64,000 nucleotides of DNA from CAVRCA01 sp963719345. Lineage in GTDB: Bacteria; Pseudomonadota; Alphaproteobacteria; Acetobacterales; Acetobacteraceae. Both the position numbers and the translations under genes were made by a program. How positions within the stretch are numbered: position 1 is the stretch's first letter; each line of letters begins with the position of its first letter. A model generated the notes under the pieces. The model saw only the letters and a list, made by a program, of their open reading frames with translations, made no database searches and was not told where the DNA came from. Positions 8,700 through 17,337 of the stretch are shown piece by piece. The stretch covers positions 372,001-436,000 of the forward strand of contig CAVRCA010000001.1 of NCBI GenBank assembly GCA_963719345.1. The letters run 5' to 3'.

Positions 8700-9796
8700 A
8701 TCGTGCTGGCGTGCATCGCCGCTAGTTCCGCCTTTGCGGCTGCGAGTTGCGCGGCGAGCTCGCTCCGCTCCGCTGCTGCCGCGCGGTTCGTCTTCTCCCG
8801 GTCATCCTTGGCGGCCTGCAACGCCGTCGCCAGTGCCTGGATGGTGCGGAGATGGCGGATCGCGGCCTCGTTGGCGGCGGCTAGGACGGGCTCGGCGGCG
8901 GCCTGTCCGGCCCGATGTCGCCGGCGCGCGAGAGGGGCAAGGTGGGCGGCATAAGCAGCTTCGAGCCGCTGCGATATGCGCGCGAACAGGACGCTGCCGT
9001 CCAGTCCGGCCGCAGTCTCCCACGTCTTCACCCGGTCGACCATATCGTAAACGGCACGCAGCAGCGCGACCGCCGCCGGGTAGTCGCTCCGGTTGCTGTC
9101 GCGCGACCGCGCCATCCAGAAGTCAATTCGGCGGTGGGCGAAGCCGATCAGATCGTCGCCCTCATCACCCGGCCCGGCTCGGTCGGGACGCGAGGTGTAG
9201 CGGTTGGTCTTGGCGATCCACTCCGCCGTGTCGCGATGTGAAAGGTGGTGAATGCAGACGCCCGCATCGGCCGGGACGTCGAACGTGCGCTCGCTGAGCA
9301 GCACGACCCCGGCGTGGACGGTGTCGCGGAACGCGATGCAGCCCCGTCGGAACAGGCGCGGATGCCGCTCGGGCCAATAGTAGGCGCGCTCCTCGTGACG
9401 ACCGATTATGTAATGCCGCAGCGGCAGGCAGTAGATGTCGGCGCAGGGCGCGTGCAGTTCCCGCTCGATGTACAGCACCGCCTCGGGGCTCAGGCACTCG
9501 TCGTCGTCCAGGCACAGCACCCAGTCGCAGCGGCACTGGTCGAGCGCAAAGCCGCGCGTTTCCTCCACCGTCGGCGACCACGGCACCGAGATCACCCGGT
9601 CAGCAAGCTCGCTCGCGACCGCGACGCTGTCGTCGGTGGAGGATTTGTCGACGACGATGATCTCGTCGGCGAAGGCCAGCGCCTTGAGACAGGTCCGCAG
9701 CAGCGCCGACCGGTTATAGGACACCACGAAGACGCTGAGCGTGGCCCGCTCGCTCGAAGCGCTGGCGGTGAGCGCTAGGTCGTCCCGCATTGTCAT
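8486..9796 (-). CDS. Glycosyltransferase family 2 protein (WaaE/KdtX-like) with coiled-coil tail
   Basis: Residues 15-250 form a GT2 domain: LSVFVVSYNRSALLRTCLKA, EIIVVDKSSTDDS and CLDDDECLSPEA (the DXD site, about residue 97), then RHPRLFRRGCIAF as in the WaaE/KdtX group that decorates lipopolysaccharide cores. Residues about 300-380 are Ala/Glu/Arg-rich and predict a coiled coil, ending ASTMWRLTSPLRRLG. After about residue 385 the frame turns into an Arg/Ser-rich tail typical of off-frame GC-rich DNA. I suspect the true protein continues in the frame of the next GT2 gene. The ATG at 9796 follows GAGAGGGGTGGCG. Confidence 0.78.
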   Translation of the reverse strand: MTMRDDLALTASASSERATLSVFVVSYNRSALLRTCLKALAFADEIIVVDKSSTDDSVAVASELADRVISVPWSPTVEETRGFALDQCRCDWVLCLDDDECLSPEAVLYIERELHAPCADIYCLPLRHYIIGRHEERAYYWPERHPRLFRRGCIAFRDTVHAGVVLLSERTFDVPADAGVCIHHLSHRDTAEWIAKTNRYTSRPDRAGPGDEGDDLIGFAHRRIDFWMARSRDSNRSDYPAAVALLRAVYDMVDRVKTWETAAGLDGSVLFARISQRLEAAYAAHLAPLARRRHRAGQAAAEPVLAAANEAAIRHLRTIQALATALQAAKDDREKTNRAAAAERSELAAQLAAAKAELAAMHASTMWRLTSPLRRLGTRFPWLTRSGRVPVSSRTEQRTARTALKRTRRCRRGRSSRKRSSRRASSFRPPPPRWQP

Positions 9797-9952
9797 CGCC
9801 ACCCCTCTCGGCCATCGTCCGGCGTCAGCCGGTCCGGTCGTGGCTGCTTTGCGTAGGGGGCGAAGGGTTTCCGAATGGTAAATCGGGCTGCCCCGGAGGC
9901 GTCGAAGTGAGGGTGCATTGACGTCCTTCGGCCGCCCTCGCACTCTCGCGCC

Positions 9953-10255
9953 ATGCTCCTGCAAGACATCGCCCAGGTCATCCGCAGCAAGAATGCCGGG
10001 CCGCGCAAGCTGACGCTCGACGTCATGTTTGCGAGCGAGGCCGACTACCGCCGGGTGGCCGATGCCGGCGTGCTCAATCCCGGGCGCATCGCCGCGCTCT
10101 ACGGCATCGCGGCGCAGGATGTCGCCGTAGTGGATTATCCGCTTGGACGCGCCATCAAGATCACCATGCCGCGCCGGATCACCGCCGGCGATCCGGGCGA
10201 CCGCGACGTCTATGGCGCGCAGCAGCACGGTGCGTTGCTGGGGATCGAGCTGTGA
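9953..10255 (+). CDS. DUF4387 domain protein
   Basis: This small soluble protein of 100 residues matches the DUF4387 family: IAQVIRSKNAGPRKLTLDVMF near the start and PRRITAGDPGDRDVYGAQQH near the end. Its stop overlaps the GTG start of the AtuA-like gene by 4 nt (GTGA), so the two are probably co-translated. DUF4387 proteins are regularly found beside, or fused to, AtuA/DUF1446 proteins, and the biochemical role is not established. The start is the ATG at 9953. Confidence 0.85.
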   Translation: MLLQDIAQVIRSKNAGPRKLTLDVMFASEADYRRVADAGVLNPGRIAALYGIAAQDVAVVDYPLGRAIKITMPRRITAGDPGDRDVYGAQQHGALLGIEL

Positions 10256-11646
10256 GCGCCGTTGGGCGGGTGCGCGACGCACTGGCCGGCCGGCCCCGGC
10301 CGATGCGCGTGCTGGGCGCCTCCGGCCAGCTCGGCTATGGCATCCCGACGCCGGCCTTCGAGGCGGGGTTGCAGCGCGCGCCCGACCTGATCGGCTGCGA
10401 CATGGGCTCGATCGACATCGGACCGAGCTATCTCGGCCGCGGCGAGCTGGCGACCGCGCCGGCGGCGACCCGGCGCGACCTGCGCAAGGTGCTGCTCGGC
10501 GCGCGGCGGCACGACATCCCGCTGGTGATCGGCTCGGCCGGCTCGGCCGGCGCGGCCCCACACCTCGACGTGACGCTCGGCCTTATCCGCGAAATCGCCC
10601 GCGAGGAAGGATTGCGGTTCCGCATGGCCGTGCTGCGCGCCGACATCCCGCGCGCGGCGCTGAAGGCCGCCATCCGCGCCGGCGAGATCCGGCCGTTCGA
10701 CGGCACGCCGCCGCTCACCGAGGACGAAGTGGACGCCGCCTCCAACATCGTTGGCCAGATGGGGGCGAGCGCCTTCGAGCGGGCGCTGGCCGAAGACGTG
10801 GACGTGGTGATCGCCGGCCGATCCTGCGACACGGCCGTGTTCGCCGCGCTGCCGGCGATGCTCGGCTATCCGGTCGGGCTGGCGATGCACATGGCCAAGA
10901 TCATCGAGTGCGCCTCGCTCTGCTGCCTGCCGGGCGGCCGCGACTCGATGCTCGGCACGTTGGACGACGACGGCTTCGTGCTGGAAAGCATGGCGCCGCA
11001 GCGGCGCGCCACGCCGGTCTCGGTCGCCGCCCACACGCTCTATGAGCAGAGCGACCCCTACAGCGTGGCGGAGCCCGAGGGCCGGCTCGATCTGCGGGAA
11101 GCACGCTACGACGCGGTGGACGACCGGCGCACCCGGGTGAGCGGCGCGCTTTGGCACGTCGCAGCCGAGCACTGGGTCAAGCTCGAGGGCGCCCGGCTTG
11201 TCGGCGAGCGCGCCGTCATGCTGGCAGGTGCGGCGGACCCGCGCTTTAATGCCCGCGCCGAGGCCAACATCACCGAAGTGGCGGCGCTGGTGCGCGAGCT
11301 CGTCTGCGAGGACTCGCCGCAGGATTATTCCCTCTATTGGCAAATCTACGGCGTGAACGGCGCGCGGGAGAACGTGCCGCCGGGTGAGCCGCCGCCCGCC
11401 GAGGTGTTCGTCATGGTCGAGTGCATTGCGCCGACGCGGGATCGTGCGGCCGAAGTGGTGCGCTCGATGAAGCAGTACCTGATGCACCACGGCTATCCCG
11501 GCCGCCTCTCGACTGCCGGCAATCTCGCCTTTCCATTCACGCCGCCGGAAGTGTCGATCGGCCCAGCTTACCGGTTCAACGTCTTTCATCTGATGCGCGC
11601 CCACGATCTCGGCGCGCTGTTCCCGCTGCAGATAGAGCAGTTGTAG
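10252..11646 (+). CDS. AtuA-like (DUF1446) acyclic terpene utilisation family protein
   Basis: This is a 464-residue soluble protein of the AtuA/DUF1446 family. Seen in the sequence are RVLGASGQLGYGIPT near the N-terminus, DMGSIDIGPSYLGRG, VVIAGRSCDTAVFAALPAM and the late GYPGRLSTAGNLAFPFTPPE. AtuA is encoded with acyclic terpene (citronellol/geraniol) degradation genes in Pseudomonas, but its own reaction is unclear. No other atu genes (geranyl-CoA carboxylase and the like) are in this window, so a terpene role should not be assumed. The GTG at 10252 overlaps the DUF4387 stop. Confidence 0.85.
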   Translation: MSAVGRVRDALAGRPRPMRVLGASGQLGYGIPTPAFEAGLQRAPDLIGCDMGSIDIGPSYLGRGELATAPAATRRDLRKVLLGARRHDIPLVIGSAGSAGAAPHLDVTLGLIREIAREEGLRFRMAVLRADIPRAALKAAIRAGEIRPFDGTPPLTEDEVDAASNIVGQMGASAFERALAEDVDVVIAGRSCDTAVFAALPAMLGYPVGLAMHMAKIIECASLCCLPGGRDSMLGTLDDDGFVLESMAPQRRATPVSVAAHTLYEQSDPYSVAEPEGRLDLREARYDAVDDRRTRVSGALWHVAAEHWVKLEGARLVGERAVMLAGAADPRFNARAEANITEVAALVRELVCEDSPQDYSLYWQIYGVNGARENVPPGEPPPAEVFVMVECIAPTRDRAAEVVRSMKQYLMHHGYPGRLSTAGNLAFPFTPPEVSIGPAYRFNVFHLMRAHDLGALFPLQIEQL

Positions 11647-11799
11647 CCGCCTCATCGCTGCTGCGCTCCACGGTCAAGCTCCCGAGAGCGTTAGCTACTT
11701 CACGGCGATGTCATGCGCGGAAATTTCTAGACTTTTCGTTATGCGGGGACAGGTCTGAGGGCCTGCAACAAGCAGCCGCATCACGAGAGGGAGCGCCGC

Positions 11800-13035
11800 A
11801 TGGCCGACACTCAGGACCAGAGTTTTCTTACTCAGACCTCACAGGACAATCTCGCCGAGCTCATCGGCGGGACACTTGCGCAGGAGAACTCCGGCAGCCT
11901 TGCCGTTTCGATCTACGGTCGTCAACTTGTGACCGACCACGACTTCGCCACTGTGCAGACCGACCTTGCGGCACTGCAGAGCAGCGGCACGGTGTCGGCC
12001 TCGCTCGACCCGACCCAGCTATCCGAAATTGCCAAGCTGGCTTCCTTGAAGGGAACCTCGTTCGATCAGGAGTTTCTGTCGAACGAAGCGCAGACCAACG
12101 CGCAATCGGTTGCTCAGACACAGCAGGAAATCGCGTCCGGCCAGGACCCTGCCGTAACCCAGCTCGCCGCCGTGCTGCTCCCGTATCAGCAAGCGCATCT
12201 CACAGAGGCAACGCTGCTGCAGAGCAGTATCTTCACCCCGAACGGCCCAGCGAGCCCGACACCGGCGCTGCCGCTGGCAGCCAACGGGCCGGTCAATAGC
12301 CAGGACCAGACATTCATCGACCAGGCGACGGCCTCCAACCTCGATGAGATCGGGACGGGTCAGCTCGTCCTGCAACAAACGTCCAATTCGGCGGTGCAGG
12401 AGTTTGCGGGATGGATGGTGACGGACCACACCGCCGCCAATGCAACCCTGGCCTCGCTCGCGGAAGCGGCGGGCGTGACGCCGCCCACAACTTCCGACGC
12501 GTTGAACGCCTCGCTTGCGGCCCTGCAGGGCCAGACCGGCAGCGCATTCGACCAGCAGTACATCATCGGCAACTCAATCGAGAGCCACGTCGCCACGATC
12601 GCGCTGTTTGACCAGGAGGCGCTGTACGGCTCCGATCCCGCGCTGGTCGCGTTCGCGCAGGCCCAGCTTCCGACGCTGGAACAGCATCTCGCCGGCGCGC
12701 TGCAGATCGGCGGGGCGTTGGCCGCCGGTCTCAACGATGCGTCTGCCGCACCGAGCACCGCTGCCGGGCAGGCGATCAAAGTCGCGGCGGACACGACGGC
12801 CATGAGCCTCGCCGACCTCGCCAAGACGATTGCCACCAGCGGCGACACCGGCCTGCTCGCCGATGTCACCGGCAGCGTGACGAGCCTGTTGTCCGGGTCG
12901 GGAACCGGCGGCAGCTCCGGCATCCTTGCCACGGTTCAGCAGAATTACGCGAGCGCGCTGAGCGTGTTCGAGGGTGGGCAAAGCTCCGGGTCGCTGGCCA
13001 GCCTGGTGAGTGCCCTCCAGCAGCCGACGGCCTGA
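11800..13035 (+). CDS. Tandem DUF4142 protein without signal peptide
   Basis: This 411-residue protein is built from two DUF4142-like helical units, at about residues 6-145 and 170-305, each beginning with a D-Q-x-F motif (QDQSFLTQTSQDN and QDQTFIDQATASN). Each contains VTDH, the hallmark of this ferritin-like four-helix family. A Gly/Ser/Ala-rich tail of about 90 residues follows. DUF4142 proteins are usually single-domain and exported; here no signal peptide is visible. The ATG at 11800 follows GAGAGGGAG. Function is unknown, and members are often linked to stress responses. It converges on typA across a hairpin. Confidence 0.8.
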   Translation: MADTQDQSFLTQTSQDNLAELIGGTLAQENSGSLAVSIYGRQLVTDHDFATVQTDLAALQSSGTVSASLDPTQLSEIAKLASLKGTSFDQEFLSNEAQTNAQSVAQTQQEIASGQDPAVTQLAAVLLPYQQAHLTEATLLQSSIFTPNGPASPTPALPLAANGPVNSQDQTFIDQATASNLDEIGTGQLVLQQTSNSAVQEFAGWMVTDHTAANATLASLAEAAGVTPPTTSDALNASLAALQGQTGSAFDQQYIIGNSIESHVATIALFDQEALYGSDPALVAFAQAQLPTLEQHLAGALQIGGALAAGLNDASAAPSTAAGQAIKVAADTTAMSLADLAKTIATSGDTGLLADVTGSVTSLLSGSGTGGSSGILATVQQNYASALSVFEGGQSSGSLASLVSALQQPTA

Positions 13036-13067
13036 AGCAGCACAAGCTGACCGGATAGTTTAACCTG

Positions 13068-13099
13068 TCATCGCGGGCCGCTGCCGCGGCTCGCGATGA
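13068..13099. terminator. Strong hairpin between convergent genes
   Basis: Two 14-bp arms (13068-13081 and 13086-13099) pair with one G-T mismatch around a TGCC loop. It sits 33 bp after the DUF4142 stop and 74 bp beyond the typA stop on the other strand, so it could end transcription from both sides. No T-run follows, so the mechanism is unsure. Confidence 0.5.
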
Positions 13100-13172
13100 T
13101 GTCCGGTCGTCTCAGTCGCTTTTCTGACGCTTGCCTTTGCAACGGAAGGCCAAGCGGCGTTCGGGAAAACCG

Positions 13173-14993
13173 TCAGGCCGCCTCGATCCGCTCCGCCCGC
13201 TTGCGCGCATGCGGGTCGAGATGACGCTTGCGCAGCCGGATCGCCGTCGGCGTCACTTCCACCAGCTCGTCGTCCTCGACATAGGCGATCGCCTGCTCGA
13301 GGCTCATCCGGCGCGGCGGTGTCAGCAGCATCGCGTCGTCCTTGCCGGCGGCGCGGATGTTGGTGAGCTTCTTTTCCTTGATCGGGTTCACGTCGAGGTC
13401 GGAGCCGCGGCTGTGCTCGCCCAAGATCATGCCTTCGTAGACTTTCTCGCCCGGCTCGACGAACAGCGTGCCGCGCTCCTGCAAGTACCAGAGCGCGTAA
13501 TGCACCGCCTCGCCGTCCGCATTGGAGATCAACGAGCCGTTGCGCCGCCCCTCGATCTGGCCCTTCCACGGTCCATAGCCGGCGAACAGCCGGTTCATGA
13601 TCCCGGTACCGCGCGTGTCAGTCAGGAACTCCCCGTGGTAGCCGATCAGCCCGCGGCTCGGCACGTGGAACGTCAGCCGGACCTTTCCCCCGCCTGACGG
13701 GCGCATGTCGCGCAGCTCGCCCTTGCGGCGGCTGATCTTTTCGACCACCACGCCGGTGTAGGGCTCGTCGACGTCGACCAGCACCTCCTCCATCGGCTCC
13801 TCGCGTTCGCCGCTCTCCGGATCGACGCGGGTCAGCACCCGCGGACGGCCGATCGACAGCTCGAACCCCTCGCGGCGCATCTGCTCGATCAGCACACCGA
13901 GTTGCAGCTCGCCCCGGCCGGCGACCTCGAACGCTTCGGTCTCCTGACTGTCGGAAACGCGGATCGCGACGTTGCCCTCCGCCTCGCGATACAGCCGGTC
14001 GCGGATCTGCCGCGACGTCACCTTCTTGCCTTCCCGGCCGGCCAGCGGGCCGTCGTTGATGCGGAACGTCATGGCCAGGGTCGGCGGATCGACCGGGATC
14101 GCCGTGAGCGGGGCGGCGAGCTCCGGGGCGCCCACCGTGTCGGGCACGGTGGCGTCGGTCAGGCCGGCCACCGCGATGATGTCGCCGGCCTCCGCCTGTT
14201 CCACCGGCACCCGGTCGAGACCGCGGAAGGACAGCAGCTTGGTCAAGCGTCCGGTCTCGACCACGCTGCCGTCCCGGCGCAGCACCCGCACCGGCATGTT
14301 CAGCCGGGCGGTCCCCTGCTCGACCCGCCCGGTCAGCACCCGGCCCAGGAAATTGTCGTAGTCGAGGATGGAGGCGACCATCGCGAAGGGCGCCTCACGA
14401 TCGACCTTGGGTGGCGGCACGTGGCGCAGCACGAGGTCGAAGAGGGCGGAAAGGTCCTTGCGCGGGCCGTCCAGGCTCTCATCCGCCCAGCCCTGCCGGC
14501 CCGAGGCGTAGAGCATCGGAAAGTCCAGCTGCTCGTCCGAGGCGCCGAGGGCGGCGAACAGATCAAACACCTCCGTATGCACCTCGTCGGGCCTTGCGTC
14601 GCCGCGATCCACCTTGTTGACCACCACGATCGGCCGCAGCCCACGGGCAAGGGCCTTGTCGACCACGAACTTGGTCTGCGGCAGCACGCCCTCGGCGGCG
14701 TCGACCAGGACGAGGGCACCGTCCACCATGTTGAGGATGCGCTCGACCTCGCCGCCGAAATCGGCGTGGCCGGGGGTATCGACGATGTTGATGCGGGTCT
14801 CGCCCCATACGACCGAGGTGCATTTGGCGAGGATGGTGATGCCGCGCTCGCGCTCAAGCTCGTTGCGATCCAGTGCCCGCTCGACGACCTGCTGATGGTC
14901 GCGGAACGAGCCGGACTGACGCAGCAACTGGTCGACCAGGGTCGTCTTGCCATGATCGACGTGCGCGATGATGGCGATATTGCGGATATTCAT
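13173..14993 (-). CDS. typA: Translational GTPase TypA/BipA
   Basis: This ribosome-binding GTPase of the elongation-factor family supports 50S assembly and growth under stress or cold. The 606 residues match the usual length. The G domain shows AHVDHGKTT (G1, about residues 9-17), RGITI (G2), DTPGHADF (G3) and NKVDR (G4); then come EF-G-like domains and the BipA-specific C-terminus with SRGLIGYHGEFLTDTRGTG. The ATG at 14993 gives MNIRNIAIIAHVDHGKTT, the family start. The frame is intact, unlike several neighbours. Confidence 0.97.
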   Translation of the reverse strand: MNIRNIAIIAHVDHGKTTLVDQLLRQSGSFRDHQQVVERALDRNELERERGITILAKCTSVVWGETRINIVDTPGHADFGGEVERILNMVDGALVLVDAAEGVLPQTKFVVDKALARGLRPIVVVNKVDRGDARPDEVHTEVFDLFAALGASDEQLDFPMLYASGRQGWADESLDGPRKDLSALFDLVLRHVPPPKVDREAPFAMVASILDYDNFLGRVLTGRVEQGTARLNMPVRVLRRDGSVVETGRLTKLLSFRGLDRVPVEQAEAGDIIAVAGLTDATVPDTVGAPELAAPLTAIPVDPPTLAMTFRINDGPLAGREGKKVTSRQIRDRLYREAEGNVAIRVSDSQETEAFEVAGRGELQLGVLIEQMRREGFELSIGRPRVLTRVDPESGEREEPMEEVLVDVDEPYTGVVVEKISRRKGELRDMRPSGGGKVRLTFHVPSRGLIGYHGEFLTDTRGTGIMNRLFAGYGPWKGQIEGRRNGSLISNADGEAVHYALWYLQERGTLFVEPGEKVYEGMILGEHSRGSDLDVNPIKEKKLTNIRAAGKDDAMLLTPPRRMSLEQAIAYVEDDELVEVTPTAIRLRKRHLDPHARKRAERIEAA

Positions 14994-15094
14994 GAAAACC
15001 TTGTGGAAAGTGCGCGCAACCGCGCCTGTTGCGGCGCACACATAGGCTCTCGGACCCAACTCTGCGAGCCAAAAAGCTGCCTGTGGGCCGGGGG

Positions 15095-15877
15095 TCAGCT
15101 CCGCCGGCGGGCCGCCATCTCCGCCAGCAGGCCGGCCGTCATCCGCCGCGGCTCGTCGGTGCGGAAGGCTGCCGCCAACACCTTGATGCCGCGTTGCACG
15201 GCTTGGTCCAGGGGCAGCCGCTCCCAGTCGCTCACCAGCGCTTTCTGGTCCCGCACCGCGTGCGGGCCGGCAGCGACGATCGGCGCGACGAGGCGCTCGA
15301 CCGCAGCGTCGAGGTCGGTCGCCGGCACGATCGCCTCGAACAGGCCCCAGTCGCGGGCATCCCTCACCGCGACCGTCTCGCCGGTGAGCACCAGTTGGCG
15401 GGTGCGGCCCCAGCCGATCAGTTGCGGCAGCAGCGCCGCCTCGATCACCGAGGGCAGCCCGATCTTTACCTCCGGCATCCCGAAATGGCTGTCCTCGCTC
15501 GCCACCCGCAGGTCGCAGCAGGCAGCCAGCTCCAGCCCGGCGCCCAGCACGTAGCCCTGGACGCGGGCGATCACCGGTACCGGCAGCCGGCGCACCGCGT
15601 CGCAGCAGCGATGCACCTCGGTGATGAACGCTTCGGCCTCCGCCTCGTCCCGCAGCGCCGCCAACTCGCGGACGTCGGCGCCGCCGATGAAGGCACGCCC
15701 GCCCGCCCCGGTCAGTATCACCGCGCGCAGCCGGTCGTCCCGGCCCAGCTCGGCAAAGGCGGCGAGCAGCCCGGCCCGCACCGGCTGGCTCATGCAGTTG
15801 AGTTTGGCCGCGTTGTCGATCACCACGGTCGCGACCCGCCCGGCCGCCCCGCGCTCCTCCAGGCGGAGGTCGATCAC
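15095..15877 (-). CDS. Enoyl-CoA hydratase/isomerase family protein
   Basis: This 260-residue crotonase-fold enzyme probably acts on an enoyl- or hydroxyacyl-CoA. The oxyanion-hole regions FIGGADVRELA (about 66-76) and GYVLGAGLELAACCDLRVAS (about 109-128) are present, followed by FGMPEVKIGLPSVIEAALLP. The first region normally reads A-G-A-D, and here it is G-G-A-D. The GTG start at 15877 overlaps the HdeD-like stop by 4 nt, an unusual coupling of a CoA enzyme to a membrane stress protein. The substrate is unknown. Confidence 0.87.
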   Translation of the reverse strand: MIDLRLEERGAAGRVATVVIDNAAKLNCMSQPVRAGLLAAFAELGRDDRLRAVILTGAGGRAFIGGADVRELAALRDEAEAEAFITEVHRCCDAVRRLPVPVIARVQGYVLGAGLELAACCDLRVASEDSHFGMPEVKIGLPSVIEAALLPQLIGWGRTRQLVLTGETVAVRDARDWGLFEAIVPATDLDAAVERLVAPIVAAGPHAVRDQKALVSDWERLPLDQAVQRGIKVLAAAFRTDEPRRMTAGLLAEMAARRRS

Positions 15878-16437
15878 GCGTGCGCCCGTCGCAGCATCAG
15901 CCCGAACTGCACCCAGGTGATCCCCTGCACGACCAGCTCCACCGCGACCAGGGTTCCCAGCACCCACAGTCCGGACCACGGCAGGGTCGAATACAGGAGC
16001 AGGCCGACGAGGAGGGAGATGATGCCGCTGAACAGCATCAGCCACCAGCCGGCCAGCTCGCGGTGCCGGATCGCGAGCACGATCCGCATGATCCCGGACG
16101 CCGCCAGGCAGATGGACAGGAACACGGTGATCACCACCGCGCCCTGTACCGGCTCGGCCATGATCAGCAGCCCGCCGATCACGTAGATCACACCCATCAG
16201 GACGTGCAGCAGGAAGCCGCCCCAGTTGCGCACCGTGAAGGCCTGCACGACCTGGAACGCCCCGCTGACCAGCATCGCCGCGCCGATGAAGATGACGCTG
16301 GCGAGCGTCACGCCCACCACATCGAACCAGGCAAAGGCGCCGGCCGCGATGAGCAGGACACCGAGGGCGACGAACCAGCCCCAGCGATGCGTCGCGCCGG
16401 CGGGCGCCCCTATAGCAAGACTGCTTGTCCCAGACAT
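15874..16437 (-). CDS. HdeD-like (DUF308) membrane protein
   Basis: This inner-membrane protein of 187 residues has six predicted helices in three hairpins (GWFVALGVLLIAAGAFAWF, VIFIGAAMLVSGAFQVVQAF and so on), the pattern of HdeD/DUF308. HdeD is tied to acid resistance in Escherichia coli, although most homologues are uncharacterised. The ATG at 16437 is favoured by AAGGAGGTGCAG directly upstream; an ATG at 16443 is in frame. It lies 20 bp downstream of a DUF4239 gene and overlaps the following enoyl-CoA hydratase. Confidence 0.85.
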   Translation of the reverse strand: MSGTSSLAIGAPAGATHRWGWFVALGVLLIAAGAFAWFDVVGVTLASVIFIGAAMLVSGAFQVVQAFTVRNWGGFLLHVLMGVIYVIGGLLIMAEPVQGAVVITVFLSICLAASGIMRIVLAIRHRELAGWWLMLFSGIISLLVGLLLYSTLPWSGLWVLGTLVAVELVVQGITWVQFGLMLRRAHA

Positions 16438-16457
16438 CTGCACCTCCTTGCGGCGCC

Positions 16458-17222
16458 TCAGCTATCGCCCAGAGCGACGACCTCCTGCAAGGTCGCCAGA
16501 AAGTCGGTCGGCGGCAGGCGCAGCGACCCCTCGAACGGAAAGTCCAGCAGGCGCACCAGCACCAGGACGAACGCGATCGAGGCGGCGAACACGCCGGTGA
16601 ACAGCACCTGCGAGCCGACATACTCGATGCCGAAGCAGAGCAGAAACCCGACCAGCACCAGCCCGATCCCGATCAACAGCACCCACATCACCGGCGGCAC
16701 GCCAAGCTGCATCTGAAACAGCCGGGTCTCGCGCCATCGGTGGGCGTTGCTCAACTCGGACAGGATCTGGTCGCGGATGGCCGGGTCGGTCGTCGCCGCC
16801 GGCAACCGCGTGACTTGCAGCCAGAGGCTGCGGAAGGCGACGCTGGCGGCATCGCTCATCCGCCGCTCCGCCATTGCCGGCCACTCCTGCTGGACCACCG
16901 CCGCGAGGTAGGCGCGCAATCCGCTCTCGACTGCGCGTCGCTGGTCAGGTGCCAGGCTGCTGGCCAGGATGGCCGCGCCATGCAGGTCGCCGCACTCCTG
17001 GTTGATGGCGTTGGCGGCGGTGTTGTACTCACTCCACACTTCGCTGAATACGAAGGCAATCAAAACTGCATAGATCACGCCCAGTTGGAGAAAGACGGCA
17101 CTCCCGACCTCGTGGTGCCGCCGCAGGGCATCGAGGCGGACCGTCCGCCGGATCTGCCAAGCCAGGAACCCGGCAATCAGCCCGCTTCCGAGCACGAGTA
17201 GGATGACGGCCGAGTACGTCAC
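16458..17222 (-). CDS. DUF4239 (bestrophin-like) membrane protein
   Basis: This 254-residue membrane protein has two N-terminal helices (VILLVLGSGLIAGFLAWQI and VIYAVLIAFVFSEVWSEYN), a soluble helical middle of about 120 residues and two C-terminal helices, followed by FPFEGSLRLPPTDF. This arrangement and the W-x-x-Y-N segment fit DUF4239, described as bestrophin-like. Function is unknown; anion transport is only suggested by the name. The GTG start at 17222 begins VTYSAVIL. It is divergent from the TRAP genes, 115 bp away. Confidence 0.75.
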   Translation of the reverse strand: MTYSAVILLVLGSGLIAGFLAWQIRRTVRLDALRRHHEVGSAVFLQLGVIYAVLIAFVFSEVWSEYNTAANAINQECGDLHGAAILASSLAPDQRRAVESGLRAYLAAVVQQEWPAMAERRMSDAASVAFRSLWLQVTRLPAATTDPAIRDQILSELSNAHRWRETRLFQMQLGVPPVMWVLLIGIGLVLVGFLLCFGIEYVGSQVLFTGVFAASIAFVLVLVRLLDFPFEGSLRLPPTDFLATLQEVVALGDS

Positions 17223-17337
17223 GACATGACGGCTCCGATGGACGAGGGTTCGCAGCCTCGCTAGGTTTCCGCCGAAAGCAAGGCCGTGTCGGCCGGAGAG
17301 GGCTGGCGGCGGCCAGCCGGACGTGGGGAGGGTCGAT

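Noticed and set aside
10252..11646. Acyclic terpene degradation operon
   Set aside because: Only the AtuA-like and DUF4387 genes are present; no geranyl-CoA carboxylase or other atu genes are nearby.
11647..11799. Sigma EcfG (general stress) promoter before the DUF4142 gene
   Set aside because: GGAAA and CGTT are present but separated by 13 bp, too short for the usual 16-17 bp spacing.
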